A stretch of DNA of 64,000 nt. It comes from UBA7672 sp963718145. Lineage in GTDB: Bacteria > Pseudomonadota > Alphaproteobacteria > Caulobacterales > Hyphomonadaceae. The first letter of the stretch is position 1, and each line of letters begins with the position of its first letter. Location: the NCBI GenBank assembly GCA_963718145.1, contig CAVQYJ010000012.1:372001-436000 (forward strand). The letters are read 5' to 3'. The notes under the pieces are model-generated. The model was given only the letters and a program-made list of their open reading frames with translations, did not search any database and had not been told where the DNA came from. This document shows, in pieces, positions 8,776 to 17,153 of the stretch. The position numbers and the translations under genes were made by a program.

Positions 8776-9522
8776 CTAGCCTCCGAAAACCTTGCGCAGG
8801 ATGTCGCTGGTCCGTTTCACGGGATCGCGCCGAATCGCCTGCTCCTCCCGGGCGACGTAATAGAACAATCCATTGAGTGCGCCAGTCGTCGCGCTGTCCG
8901 CGAGCCAGGTTTTCGCATCCTGCTTCACCAATCCCGCGCCATATTTGGCCACCGCTGCATCCGCGGCGTTCAGGGCGCCCGAGGTCTTGAGGGCATCGTC
9001 GAAGTACGGGCGGAAGGCTTTCCGGAGGTTTGTCTCGGTCTTCTTGCGCAGGAAATCGGTCGCCGCCGTATCTCCGCCGCGCAGCACGCCCATGGCGTCG
9101 TCGATCGTCATGGACTTTACCGCGTCCACCACCAGCCGGCTCGCGGTCGGCGCGGCGGCTTCGGCAGCGCGGTTCACCTTCAGTTGCAGATCATCCAGCG
9201 GCCCCGACATGCCGAACGGCTGTAGCTTCTTCTGCGCCTGTCCCAGAGCCCCGGGCAGCGGGATGCGGACGGCCGCATCAGCGAAGAAACCATCCTTGGC
9301 CGACAGCCGCTTGCCCGCGAGGCTGCTCGCGACGTTCAGCGCCTCCTTCAGACCGGATACGACATCGCCCTTGGACAGCGCGGCGAAGTCCCCCGGCAGC
9401 TTCTGGTGCAGGATGTCGGACGCGATCTTGCTCAGGTCCTGCTTTGAGGGCGTCTGCGCCCACGCACCCACGGATGCCGCGGCGGCAAGAGCCAGGCAAA
9501 CTCCTTTCAGCCACATGCGCAT
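8776..9522 (-). CDS. DUF4197 secreted protein
   Basis: The 248-aa protein begins with a clear signal peptide (MRMWLKGVCLALAAAASVGA, cleavage after WAQ). The mature part contains 'GLKEALNVA', 'FFADAAVRIPLPGAL' and 'ALNGLFYYVAREEQAIRRDP', split along the protein, which are the conserved blocks of DUF4197. Its role is not established; family members are periplasmic or envelope-associated. The start faces the divergent dienoyl-CoA isomerase gene across 131 nt, which should contain both promoters. The alpha/beta hydrolase follows 10 nt downstream. Confidence 0.82.
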   Translation of the reverse strand: MRMWLKGVCLALAAAASVGAWAQTPSKQDLSKIASDILHQKLPGDFAALSKGDVVSGLKEALNVASSLAGKRLSAKDGFFADAAVRIPLPGALGQAQKKLQPFGMSGPLDDLQLKVNRAAEAAAPTASRLVVDAVKSMTIDDAMGVLRGGDTAATDFLRKKTETNLRKAFRPYFDDALKTSGALNAADAAVAKYGAGLVKQDAKTWLADSATTGALNGLFYYVAREEQAIRRDPVKRTSDILRKVFGG

Positions 9523-9653
9523 CGTTGTCTCCAGCAGCCCATCCCAAGGCGCGGATAGGACCCGGAAAGCCCTTCGCGGTCAAACCTGTCGCCTGTTGAT
9601 CGCAGCGAGGCTAGGCTTGGGGCAAACGACACGCCCTTTATCGGAGAATCGCC

Positions 9654-10502
9654 ATGCCGCCGACCTCGCCCTGCTTCAACGTTTCCATCGAGGCCGGCGT
9701 CGCCCACATCGTTTTCAGCCGTGGGGCGGAGTTCAATACCTTCACCCCGCAGGCCTGGATCGACCTGCCCGCCATCGTGAAGGACATCGACCGCAACGCC
9801 CGGGCTCGTGCAATCGTGATCTCGTCAACGGGCAAGCACTTCACCGCCGGGATGGATCTCGCCGTCTTCCAGCGGCCTGAAGGCATAACTTCCGCAAAGA
9901 GGGACCCGCATCTCGGGGCCGAAAAATTCCGCGCCGATCTCGCCGCGCTGCAGGACGCATTCACCTGCCTGGAGCAGGCGCGCATGCCTGTGCTCGTCGC
10001 CGTTCAGGGCGGCTGCATCGGCGCCGGCGTCGACCTCATCTCCGCGTGCGATATCCGCTTCGCGACGAAGGACGCCTTCTTCTGCATCCAAGAGATCAAT
10101 ATCGGCATGACGGCTGATGTCGGCACGTTCCCGCGGCTCGCCAAGCTGATGCCCGAAGGCTGGGTGCGCCAGCTTGCCTACACCGGCGAGCGCATGCCGG
10201 CCGATCGCGCCCTGAAGCTTGGCCTCGTCAACGAAGTGTTCGATACGCACCAGGCCATGCTCGATCATGTGCTCGGCATCGCTCGCGAGATCGCCACGAA
10301 GAACCCGCTCGCCGTCACTGGCTCCAAGGCGATGATCAACTACGCCCGCGACCACTCGATCCGCGATGGCCTCGACTATATCGGCGTCTGGAACGCGGGC
10401 ATGCTCTCCGGCGCCCACATGCAGGAGGCATTCAAGGCGAAGGCGGAGAAGCGCGATGCGAACTTCCCCGATCTCCTGCCGCTGAGGGATAAGCCCATCT
10501 AA
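9654..10502 (+). CDS. crotonase-family delta3,5-delta2,4-dienoyl-CoA isomerase
   Basis: A 282-aa enoyl-CoA hydratase/isomerase-fold enzyme. All three acidic residues used by mammalian ECH1 are present with the exact spacing: D127 in 'GAGVDLISACD', E147 and D155 in 'QEINIGMTADVG' (20 and 8 residues apart). An oxyanion-hole segment 'ISSTGKHFTAGMDL' lies at 57–69. This supports dienoyl-CoA isomerase activity, which moves double bonds during beta-oxidation of unsaturated fatty acids with odd-numbered double bonds. A generic enoyl-CoA hydratase is less likely. The gene is monocistronic; a GGAGA ribosome site precedes the ATG. Confidence 0.86.
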   Translation: MPPTSPCFNVSIEAGVAHIVFSRGAEFNTFTPQAWIDLPAIVKDIDRNARARAIVISSTGKHFTAGMDLAVFQRPEGITSAKRDPHLGAEKFRADLAALQDAFTCLEQARMPVLVAVQGGCIGAGVDLISACDIRFATKDAFFCIQEINIGMTADVGTFPRLAKLMPEGWVRQLAYTGERMPADRALKLGLVNEVFDTHQAMLDHVLGIAREIATKNPLAVTGSKAMINYARDHSIRDGLDYIGVWNAGMLSGAHMQEAFKAKAEKRDANFPDLLPLRDKPI

Positions 10503-10535
10503 GCATTTCCGTTGGCGACGCGGCGGCCCTGAAGC

Positions 10536-10832
10536 TCAGCGCCTGCCGAGCAGGCCCTGCGCCCGGAACACCATCTGTTGCCCCGACATGGCCTCCACAG
10601 AGGCGAAGACGATCGATTTCGTTCGTTTGTCGATCCGGACCCGGATGACGACATCACTCGACCCAACCGGCTGTGAAGCAACGTCGATCTGCAAGGTCGT
10701 CAGCCCAAATCCTGCCCCCGCCGCAGACGCCATCGCGGCGATAGCCGCGGACGAGCACAAGGCAGGATCCGCCGGGCCGGGCCCGCCGATGCTCGCCGCA
10801 CCAGCAATCTGCGCTTCCATCGTGTCGCTCAT
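10536..10832 (-). CDS. small hypothetical protein, possible hotdog-fold half
   Basis: The 98-aa frame begins MSDTMEAQIAGAAS and has a glycine/alanine-rich first half. It ends with 'VVIRVRIDKRTKSIVFASVEA' and 'QQMVFRAQGLLGRR' (split), reminiscent of the last strands of hotdog thioesterases. It is too short for a complete hotdog domain and I see no catalytic acid. It converges with the dienoyl-CoA isomerase gene (33 nt apart) and is divergent from the TPR protein gene. A diverged or truncated PaaI-like thioesterase is possible, as is an unrelated small protein. Confidence 0.5.
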   Translation of the reverse strand: MSDTMEAQIAGAASIGGPGPADPALCSSAAIAAMASAAGAGFGLTTLQIDVASQPVGSSDVVIRVRIDKRTKSIVFASVEAMSGQQMVFRAQGLLGRR

Positions 10833-10913
10833 CGAGGCCGGACGCTATGGCGCGGTTCCCTGTTAAGCAATGCTAACCCCCGATTAACCCGGTCCGCGCT
10901 ACCCGCTGGGCCT

Positions 10914-11761
10914 ATGGTTGCGCTGCGATTCCCCCTCGCGAGCCTCGTCGCCGCTCTCCTGGCGACGCCTGCCTTTGCGCAAGCGACCAGCATCAGGGAC
11001 ATCGAAGTCAGCCGCGACGGGGACAAGGTGTCGATCCTCGTCCAGCTCTCGCAGCAGCCGGCTGCAGCCGGCGCCACGGCATCCACCGCGGGCCTCACAG
11101 TCGACATCGACGGCGTCGATCTTATTCAACTCACGCTTGAGCCGCCTGCGGGATCGCTCGTCAGCCGCGTCGCGGCAGCGGGCCGCCGCATCACACTCTC
11201 CGGCGCAGGCTTCAGCGCGGCGTCAACTGTGATCTACCGCAACGCGGTTCTGGTCGAGGCCACACTTGCGGAGCCGCCTTTGCGTGGCGCATCTCTCATG
11301 CCTGCCGTGGTCGCAGCACCTGCTGCTGTTGTCGTTCCTGCAGCCGCCGCAGCAGTCGTCCCAGTCCTCACTCCAGTGTCCACTGCACAGCCCACAGGGA
11401 CGATCACCTGGAATCGCACGCGGCGGCGTCAACCGCTGGTCTGGCTGGAATCGATGGGGCTCGTTGCCGCGCTGTCGTCGCTGAACTGGAAAAGGACCCG
11501 TGGCAGGTGGCGGCATTGGGCGACCACGCGCTCTGCCTGCTGGATCAGGGGAAAACGAAGGAAGCCGCCAACCGGATCGAACAGCTCGCCGCCTTCGCTC
11601 CGGAAGACTGGCGCATCGCCCTGGCGCGCGCCGTCCTCGCCGACGAAAAAGGCGACGCCAGCGCTGCCGAGATCGGCTACAGGACCGCAGCAATGCTGGC
11701 GCCGGACGAAAATGTCCGCGCGGCCATCGCGGGTCGAAACGCTACGGCCGCAAGTCACTAG
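10914..11761 (+). pseudogene. secreted AMIN-like/TPR protein, frame broken near 11400
   Basis: The first part (from ATG 10914) has a signal peptide (MVALRFPLASLVAALL…AFA), a beta-rich region 'IEVSRDGDKVSILVQLS' resembling an AMIN-type domain, and an Ala/Pro/Val linker up to about 11395. After that this frame turns into Arg/Trp-rich nonsense, while a frame shifted by −1 becomes protein-like: 'AVVAELEKDPWQVAALGDHA', 'LLDQGKTKEAANRIEQLAAF' and 'AAMLAPDENVRAAIAG', a TPR-like tail ending at 11761. Restoring one missing base gives about 282 aa. The break, somewhere in 11395–11425, is either a real mutation or an assembly error; there is no heptamer slippery site. The role is likely periplasmic, but unknown. 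Confidence 0.66.
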
Positions 11762-11860
11762 GGGGAGGGGTGCGCTCAAGGGGCAAGCGCGCCAATGCCC
11801 GAACGCGCCGCCAAAAAGCTGCTTCGCGCTCAGGGTCCGAACTCTACTCGGAAGAAGGTA

Positions 11861-11990
11861 TCTTCCCGGCGGACAGTCTCGGGGGGTCGGGGGGGACGGA
11901 TAAGACCGCCAGCGCCGGGAAGACTAACAGCAAAACGTCACCGTGCTGTCTCGGTTCCAGACAGATGGCGATTTTTTCCGAGATTTTTAG
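11861..11990 (+). other. structured 3' region or candidate small RNA
   Basis: The 334-nt gap 11762–12095 contains no convincing gene. Within it, an 11-bp perfect stem (11861–11871 with 11913–11923) encloses a G-rich loop holding runs of six and seven G's. It is followed by a CTGTCT…AGACAG hairpin near 11957–11975 and then by CTCGG…CCGAG flanking a T-run with another T-run after it (about 11960–11990). This could be the 3' untranslated end and terminator of the TPR gene or an independent small RNA. It matches none of the tmRNA, SRP RNA or RNase P RNA signatures I looked for. Confidence 0.35.
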
Positions 11991-12029
11991 GGGATGCGGA
12001 TCACAGCACAGTGAGCCAGGCGCAAAGCC

Positions 12030-12069
12030 ATAAAAAACAAGGCGGGCGGCCCGACAGGACCACCCGCCT
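12030..12069 (-). terminator. intrinsic terminator of the 12096–12521 gene
   Basis: On the minus strand a GC-rich hairpin (GGCGGGTGG … CCGCCCGCC, 12041–12069) is followed by TTGTTTTTTA, a classic rho-independent terminator. It sits 27 nt past the stop of the minus-strand gene. Confidence 0.85.
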
Positions 12070-12095
12070 CACACATGAAACTCTACGGTACTCTT

Positions 12096-12521
12096 CTACG
12101 CTACTCCACGCACTCCACTAACCTGAGCGGTGTTGAACTGGCCGAAGATGTCGCCGAGATGGCCGACTCCCGCGATGCCGAACACCGAACCTGCAAACGC
12201 GCTGATCGCTGGGAAAAGCGCGCCGATGTCGTTGTTGCCGAGACCCTCTTTCTGAAGGTTGCGAATGGTTTGTTCCGTGACGGCCCGTTTGCCGCCCGGT
12301 GTCTGTTCGATCAGCCGCGCGATCACGCCTGTGGCCGCGCCGACCTGCGATCCCATTTCTGCGGCCAGCGTGCGCGCGCCCGGGATCCTCTCGAAAATCT
12401 CATGTGCGAAGGGCGTGCCCTGACGTTCTGCAGCGTTCAGCACGATGCCCAGCGCAGCCTTGGCCTTCTTCTGAGAAAGCCCGGTGTCAGAAGAGATGTG
12501 CGTGATGAAGTCCGACAGCAT
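12096..12521 (-). CDS. helical hypothetical protein
   Basis: From the ATG at 12521 the protein is 141 aa (MLSDFITHISSDTGLSQ…); an upstream ATG at 12551 would add ten residues including two Cys, and neither start has a strong ribosome site. The sequence is alpha-helical with glycine-rich turns: 'SQKKAKAALGIVLNAAER', 'GVIARLIEQTPGGKRA', 'LFPAISAFAGSVFGIAG'. It resembles small DUF2267/DUF2780-like helical proteins, but I cannot assign it firmly. No signal peptide. A strong terminator follows. It is the downstream neighbour of the VanX-like gene on the same strand, about 80 nt away. Confidence 0.6.
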   Translation of the reverse strand: MLSDFITHISSDTGLSQKKAKAALGIVLNAAERQGTPFAHEIFERIPGARTLAAEMGSQVGAATGVIARLIEQTPGGKRAVTEQTIRNLQKEGLGNNDIGALFPAISAFAGSVFGIAGVGHLGDIFGQFNTAQVSGVRGVA

Positions 12522-12602
12522 GCAGCGCCCGCAATCAATCGTGGGACGCATGATCGCCGGTTAGGGTTTCCGGGGTCTTAAGGCAGGAATTTACGCGCGA
12601 CG

Positions 12603-13391
12603 TCAGCGGTCTGTGAGACCGTCCGGTACACATGCGCCATAGTGCGCCGCCGGTTGCCCATAAAGCCGCGCCCACAACTGGTCGCCCCAGGAATAGTGCC
12701 ACCACTCCGTGGGGTTGCTGGCGAAGCCCTCGTCCGTCATCAGCCAGTACAGGAGCCGCCGGTTCGCCCGCGCCTCTTCGTCCGACATGGATTGCGGGTC
12801 GGCGTGCTCATAGTGATCCGTCCAGGCCAGCCCGGTCAGCTCGTCGAACACGCCGCCCATGTAGAGTGCGTGTCGCGTCTCGCGGAACACGATGGTCAGG
12901 TCGACCGCACCGCCCGTCGCATGCGGCGAGGGAGACGTCGCGCCTGCCGTCGGCGCCGCCCAGTACTTCTCCACTTCCTCGACCAGACCTTCACCCTCGA
13001 GATGCGGATTGCGCGCCCTCAGCCAGTCGGGAAACCACACATCGTGGAAAAAGCGCTGGATCGCCTGCGGCCGCCAGGCATCGAACAGCCATAGCTCCAG
13101 CCCCAACGGCTTCAGCCGCAGATTGATCGCGGCCAGCTTCGCCGCCACTGAGCGCCGCAGGAAGAGCTGCGGGATCGAGCCCGGCACGATCAGATAGTAG
13201 GGCGGGTTCAGCGGCGTATTGTAATGGTTCGCTCCGGCCAGCCCGTGCACCGATCCTTCGACACACGGCTCCCGGGCCAGAGGGCGATCAAACGCGATCG
13301 GAACCTGCTCCCGATACCCGCGCTTGCGCTCCAGCGCCTCCACGGAACTCGGGACCGGTTTCAGCTTCAGGGAAGACACATCGCGACTCAT
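12603..13391 (-). CDS. D-alanyl-D-alanine dipeptidase (VanX/DdpX, M15D)
   Basis: The 262-aa protein has the M15D zinc signature: SPHATGGAVD at 155–164 (ligands H157 and D164), and 'TEWWHYSWG' at 228–236 giving the catalytic E229 and zinc-binding H232. These enzymes hydrolyse D-Ala-D-Ala and related dipeptides. Outside glycopeptide-resistance clusters they usually serve in peptidoglycan turnover or D-Ala recycling; no vanA/vanH-like genes are nearby, so a housekeeping role is more likely than resistance. No signal peptide is visible, so it should be cytoplasmic. It is divergent from the YihY gene across 67 nt. Confidence 0.9.
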   Translation of the reverse strand: MSRDVSSLKLKPVPSSVEALERKRGYREQVPIAFDRPLAREPCVEGSVHGLAGANHYNTPLNPPYYLIVPGSIPQLFLRRSVAAKLAAINLRLKPLGLELWLFDAWRPQAIQRFFHDVWFPDWLRARNPHLEGEGLVEEVEKYWAAPTAGATSPSPHATGGAVDLTIVFRETRHALYMGGVFDELTGLAWTDHYEHADPQSMSDEEARANRRLLYWLMTDEGFASNPTEWWHYSWGDQLWARLYGQPAAHYGACVPDGLTDR

Positions 13392-13458
13392 GCCGCCTAC
13401 CCTAAGGCGCCGTTGCGCAAACGGAACCGCCCTCCCTGCCGCCGCGTTGCCGCAACAG

Positions 13459-14508
13459 ATGGCGAACCGTCACGACGTGGACTCCCCTGCCGAAATCCGC
13501 CTGCAAGACTGGCGGGCGATCATCGTGCGCGTGTGGAACCGAATGCTGGCGGACCAGATCGGCGTTCTGGCCGGCGGCATGGCGTTCTACGCTTTCCTAT
13601 CCGTCTTCCCGGCCGTTGCGGCGCTGCTGATGGTCTGGGGCCTGTTCACCGACATGGCGGCGCTCGGGCCCCAACTGCAGGCGCTTCGCGATGTCGCGCC
13701 CGACGCGTTCGGGCTGATCGCCGACCAGATGGTCAACATCGCCAGCCAGAACAGCCAGGACCTGACCCTTGGACTGCTGATCTCGGCCATCCTCGCCATC
13801 TGGAGCGCCTCCGGCGGCGTCACGGCGATGATGGGCGCCATGAACCTCGCCTATCATGAGAAGGAGAAGCGCGGCTTCATTCGCCTGACGCTCACCTCGC
13901 TTGTCTTCACCCTCGGCGGCATCGCTTTCGTTGTGCTCTCCGCTGCCGCCATCGCCGCGGTGCCGCCGATCCTCGAAGCGCTGCGCCTGGGACAGGCCGT
14001 CGAAGCGCTGATCCGCGCCACCCGCTGGCTGATGATGGTGGCGACGTTCTTCGCCGCCTGCGCCGCAATCTACCGCATCGCTCCGTCGCGCACTCACGCG
14101 CGCTGGCGATGGATCATTCCCGGCGCGCTGGCGGCGTCGATCGTTTGGCTGGTAGCGTCGGTCGCGTTCTCAGCTTATCTCGCCAACTTCGACGCCTACA
14201 ACGCAACCTTCGGGTCGCTGGGCGCCGTCGCCGCCCTGCTGATGTGGTTCTGGCTGACAGCCTACGCGATCTGCATGGGCGCGGAACTCAACTCGCAACT
14301 CGAACTCTTCACCACGCACGACACCACGATCGGCGCGCCCGCCAAGCCGGGTGAACGCGGCGCGACCGTCGCCGACCACATCGAGGAACCCTCGCGCGCC
14401 CACGGACCGACGCCGCAAGCCGAAGACGTTACAATGCCGAAAGAGTTGGAACGAGTTGAGAAGCCGCGACTTGCTTCGCCACAGTCAGCCAAAAAGGCCA
14501 CGCCATGA
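13459..14508 (+). CDS. YihY/BrkB family inner membrane protein
   Basis: The start at ATG 13459 (MANRHDVDSPAEIR…) gives a 349-aa protein; the longer upstream open frame overlaps the divergent vanX-like gene and is not protein-like. Family hallmarks are 'ADQIGVLAGGMAFYAFLSVF' near residues 35–54, followed by several membrane helices (about six in all) and 'FWLTAYAICMGAELNSQLE' near 267–285. The last 60 residues form a charged cytoplasmic tail. The function of this family is not settled, and the old RNase BN label is wrong. Its stop overlaps the next gene's ATG by 4 nt. Confidence 0.87.
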   Translation: MANRHDVDSPAEIRLQDWRAIIVRVWNRMLADQIGVLAGGMAFYAFLSVFPAVAALLMVWGLFTDMAALGPQLQALRDVAPDAFGLIADQMVNIASQNSQDLTLGLLISAILAIWSASGGVTAMMGAMNLAYHEKEKRGFIRLTLTSLVFTLGGIAFVVLSAAAIAAVPPILEALRLGQAVEALIRATRWLMMVATFFAACAAIYRIAPSRTHARWRWIIPGALAASIVWLVASVAFSAYLANFDAYNATFGSLGAVAALLMWFWLTAYAICMGAELNSQLELFTTHDTTIGAPAKPGERGATVADHIEEPSRAHGPTPQAEDVTMPKELERVEKPRLASPQSAKKATP

Positions 14509-14984
14509 AGCTCCTTCTCGTCTCGTCCGCTCTCGCCGCCATATCTCTTGCCGCGCCGGCATTCGCACAGCAGGCGACCACCCGCGCCGACAGCGCCACC
14601 AAGGGCGAAGTCACTATCCAGGGCGTCGAGCCTTCCAAGGTCCTCGGCGCGATCGACACGTCGAAACTGGTCGACGCCCCCGCCGTTCCGCCCCTGGATG
14701 TGACTGTCACGGCCAAGCAGGATGTGACCGTCGATACCCGGATCGACAAGGTTCCGGGCGCCACGGTCGAAACCCGTACCGAAACCATCGCCACCGCTTC
14801 TGGCCGACCGGCCCTTGATCCTGAAACCCCGATCGCGCCGGAGGTCGCCGCCGTGGTGAACAGCGGCAGGAAATACTCGACCCAGGACATTGTGTTGGCC
14901 CAGCTGGCCGCCGTGAGGAATACCCCGATGATCCAACCGACCACCACGATCACGACGACGACCACGACCGCCGATCCAGGCTGA
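14505..14984 (+). CDS. secreted hypothetical protein, Thr-rich tail
   Basis: A 159-aa protein with a clean signal peptide (MKLLLVSSALAAISLAAPAF, cleavage after AQQ). The mature chain has 'VTIQGVEPSKVLGAIDTSKL' and 'DVTVTAKQDVTVDTRIDKV', then ends in a run of threonines. I recognise no family. It overlaps the YihY stop by 4 nt (ATGA), so the two are translationally coupled, and a strong terminator follows 33 nt later. It is probably periplasmic or envelope-associated. Confidence 0.62.
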   Translation: MKLLLVSSALAAISLAAPAFAQQATTRADSATKGEVTIQGVEPSKVLGAIDTSKLVDAPAVPPLDVTVTAKQDVTVDTRIDKVPGATVETRTETIATASGRPALDPETPIAPEVAAVVNSGRKYSTQDIVLAQLAAVRNTPMIQPTTTITTTTTTADPG

Positions 14985-15016
14985 TCGCGGCCCAAGACAG
15001 CTCCGCAAGACCAATA

Positions 15017-15056
15017 CGCGCCCGGCAGACAACGTGCTGCCGGGCGCGTTCTGTTG
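15017..15056 (+). terminator. intrinsic terminator after the YihY operon
   Basis: A perfect 12-bp stem (CGCGCCCGGCAG at 15017–15028 with its complement at 15037–15048, 8-nt loop) is followed by TTCTGTT. It ends the yihY–secreted protein operon and isolates the thiolase gene. Confidence 0.85.
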
Positions 15057-15123
15057 CATTCCATGCAAATCTGGCGCTTAACCTAGCCCATCTTTTCTGA
15101 AGGATCGGTAGGGAGGATTTGGA

Positions 15124-16344
15124 ATGCGTGAGGCGGTAATTGTCTCGACGGCTCGCACGGGGCTCGCGAAATCGGCGCGCGGCGGCTTCAACATGACGCA
15201 CGGCGCGGCGCTGGCCGGCCATGCGATCAAGCACGCGGTCGAACGCGCCAAGCTGGAGCCAGGCGAGGTCGAGGACGTCTATATCGGCTGCGCCAACCCT
15301 GAAGGCGCCACCGGCGGCAACATTGCCCGCCAGGCTGCGCTCTGGGCCGATATGCCAGTCTCCGTCGCCGGCGGCACCATCAACCGCTTCTGCTCCTCGG
15401 GCCTCAACGCCATCGCACTCGCCGCACACCAGATCCGCGACGGTGCGGACATCATGGTCGGCGGCGGCGTCGAGTCGATCTCGCTGGTCCAGCTCGGGCC
15501 ACGCCCGGCCCCCGACAAGGACGGCCGCAACCGGATGATCGACGAGAAGCTGAACAAGAAGATCCCCGCGATCTACATGACCATGATCGAGACCGCCGAG
15601 ATCGTCGCCGAGCGCTACAAGATCAGCCGCGAGTACCAGGACGAGTACGCCCTGAAGTCGCAGCAGCGCACCGCCGCCGCCCAGGCCGCCAATCTCTACA
15701 AGGACGAAATCGTCCCGATGGCGACCAAGATGGCGCAGGCCAACAAGGATACCGGCGAAGTCACAATCGTCGACTACACGGTGACGAAGGACGAGTGCAA
15801 CCGCCCGCAGACGACGCTGGCGGACCTTCAGAAGCTTCCGCCCGTCTTCAAGGGCGGACAGAAGATCGCGGAGGGCAAGTTCGTCACGGCCGGCAACGCC
15901 TCGCAATTCTCCGACGGCGGCGCGGCGCTCGTGCTGATGGAAGCCAAGGAAGCCGAGAAGCGCGGCCTCAAGCCGCTCGGCGCCTTCCGCGGCTTCGCGG
16001 TGCATGGCTGCGAGCCGGATGAAATGGGCATCGGCCCGGTGTTCGCTATCCCGCGCCTGCTGAAGCGGCACGGCCTCAAGGTTGACGACATCGACCTGTG
16101 GGAGCTCAACGAGGCGTTCGCGTCGCAGTGCCTCTATTGCCGCGACAAGCTCGGGATCGATCCGGCGAAGTACAACGTCAATGGCGGCTCGATCTCGATC
16201 GGCCACCCCTATGGCGTGACCGGCGCGCGCTGCACCGGCCACCTGCTGCTTGAAGGCAAGCGCCGCAAGGCCAAGTACGGCGTCGTCACCATGTGCATCG
16301 GCGGCGGCCAAGGCGCGGCGGGGCTGTTCGAGATTTTCAACTAG
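15124..16344 (+). CDS. acetyl-CoA acyltransferase (thiolase)
   Basis: The 406-aa enzyme has the acyl-acceptor cysteine in 'NRFCSSGLNAIAL' (C90), the 'NEAFASQ' block, the histidine motif 'SIGHPYGVTG' and the second catalytic cysteine in 'MCIGGGQGAAGLFE' near the C-terminus. A GGGAGGA ribosome site precedes the ATG. It should carry out the last step of beta-oxidation (3-ketoacyl-CoA thiolysis), or acetoacetyl-CoA formation. No fadB-like partner is adjacent. It is monocistronic between two terminators, with normal family length and complete motifs. Confidence 0.92.
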   Translation: MREAVIVSTARTGLAKSARGGFNMTHGAALAGHAIKHAVERAKLEPGEVEDVYIGCANPEGATGGNIARQAALWADMPVSVAGGTINRFCSSGLNAIALAAHQIRDGADIMVGGGVESISLVQLGPRPAPDKDGRNRMIDEKLNKKIPAIYMTMIETAEIVAERYKISREYQDEYALKSQQRTAAAQAANLYKDEIVPMATKMAQANKDTGEVTIVDYTVTKDECNRPQTTLADLQKLPPVFKGGQKIAEGKFVTAGNASQFSDGGAALVLMEAKEAEKRGLKPLGAFRGFAVHGCEPDEMGIGPVFAIPRLLKRHGLKVDDIDLWELNEAFASQCLYCRDKLGIDPAKYNVNGGSISIGHPYGVTGARCTGHLLLEGKRRKAKYGVVTMCIGGGQGAAGLFEIFN

Positions 16345-16376
16345 GGTCTCAGGGTCTCGCCAACGGTGAGAACGCG

Positions 16377-16410
16377 AACGGCCCGGTGGAAACGCCGGGC
16401 CGTTTCGTTT
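16377..16410 (+). terminator. intrinsic terminator of the thiolase gene
   Basis: A 9–10-bp stem (ACGGCCCGG at 16378–16386 with CCGGGCCGT at 16395–16403) is followed by TTCGTTT. Confidence 0.83.
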
Positions 16411-16531
16411 GGAGCGTGCGCTGCGGGGCGCCGTGCAGTGCATGCGAGGCAGACCGGCCGCAACAGGCCCCGTTCTCCGCCATCATGACGCCCGGATTCC
16501 CGCCGAGTCTCTGGCCTGCCGGAGGTCTTTC

Positions 16532-17150
16532 ATGCGTATCCTGTTCGCCACCTGCGCCCTGGCTTTCGCCGCATGCGAGCGGGCGCCCGAGCCTGTCGCG
16601 CCGCCTCCAGCGGCAGGCAGCGCCTGAAGTTGCGCAGCCCGCGACCATCGCCACGCCATCAGTCGAAGGCTGGGAAACTGCCGGGGCCGCGCATGGTCTC
16701 GGCATGACAGTGGCGGACTTCAGGCTCAGCAAGCTGGGCGGCGGCACAGGCACGCGCGAGGACCTGCGCGGAAACTGGACGATCATCGGCTTCTGGAACG
16801 CGACCGTCGCCGGCATCGAGGAAGAAATTCCCTTCATCCGTGCGATCAACTCCGCGGTCGATCAGGACCCCGACCTGGATTTCCTCTCCGTCTATGTGAA
16901 GCAGGGCGCTGATGCGGACGTCGGCAAATGGTTTGCAAACAATGGCGGCAATCCCTGGCCGACGCTGATCGACAAGGGCGGCGCGGCCAACCTCTTCAAG
17001 ATCGACACGACGCCGGTCTATCTCCTCGTCGGGCCTGACCTGACGATCGAAGCCTGGCGCGGACCGCTGCACGAAACGCCCGGCGACGGCATCAAGCCGG
17101 CGATCCGCGGCGTCGCGGACATCAAGAAGCAGACTGCAGCGCCGCAGTAG
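16532..17150 (+). pseudogene. TlpA-like thioredoxin-fold lipoprotein, frame broken near 16610
   Basis: ATG 16532 opens a lipoprotein signal (MRILFATCALAFAACERAPE, lipobox Cys at residue 15) that stops at 16627. The following sequence is protein-like only in the +1 frame: 'PEVAQPATIATPSVEGWETA', 'WTIIGFWNATVAGIEEEIPF', 'NPWPTLIDKGGAANLFKIDT', 'PVYLLVGPDLTIEAW', a TlpA/AhpC-type fold ending at 17150. Removing one base within about 16600–16627 fuses them into a 205-aa lipoprotein. The usual WCxxC redox site is replaced by WNATVAG, so thiol-disulfide activity is unlikely. Either a real frameshift or a sequencing indel. The gene lies 3 nt from the convergent GST gene. Confidence 0.66.
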
Positions 17151-17153
17151 GGC

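Noticed and set aside
11396..11420. programmed −1 frameshift in the TPR gene
   Set aside because: No X-XXY-YYZ slippery heptamer or immediate downstream pseudoknot is seen at the join; a simple indel is more economical.
11762..12030. tmRNA, SRP RNA or RNase P RNA
   Set aside because: The region is structured, but the T-arm with GGTTCGA and CCA end, the SRP GGAAGG/GCAG core and RNase P signatures are all absent.
12603..13391. glycopeptide resistance cluster
   Set aside because: Only a VanX-type dipeptidase is present; no vanA/vanH or sensor genes are nearby, so a peptidoglycan recycling role is simpler.
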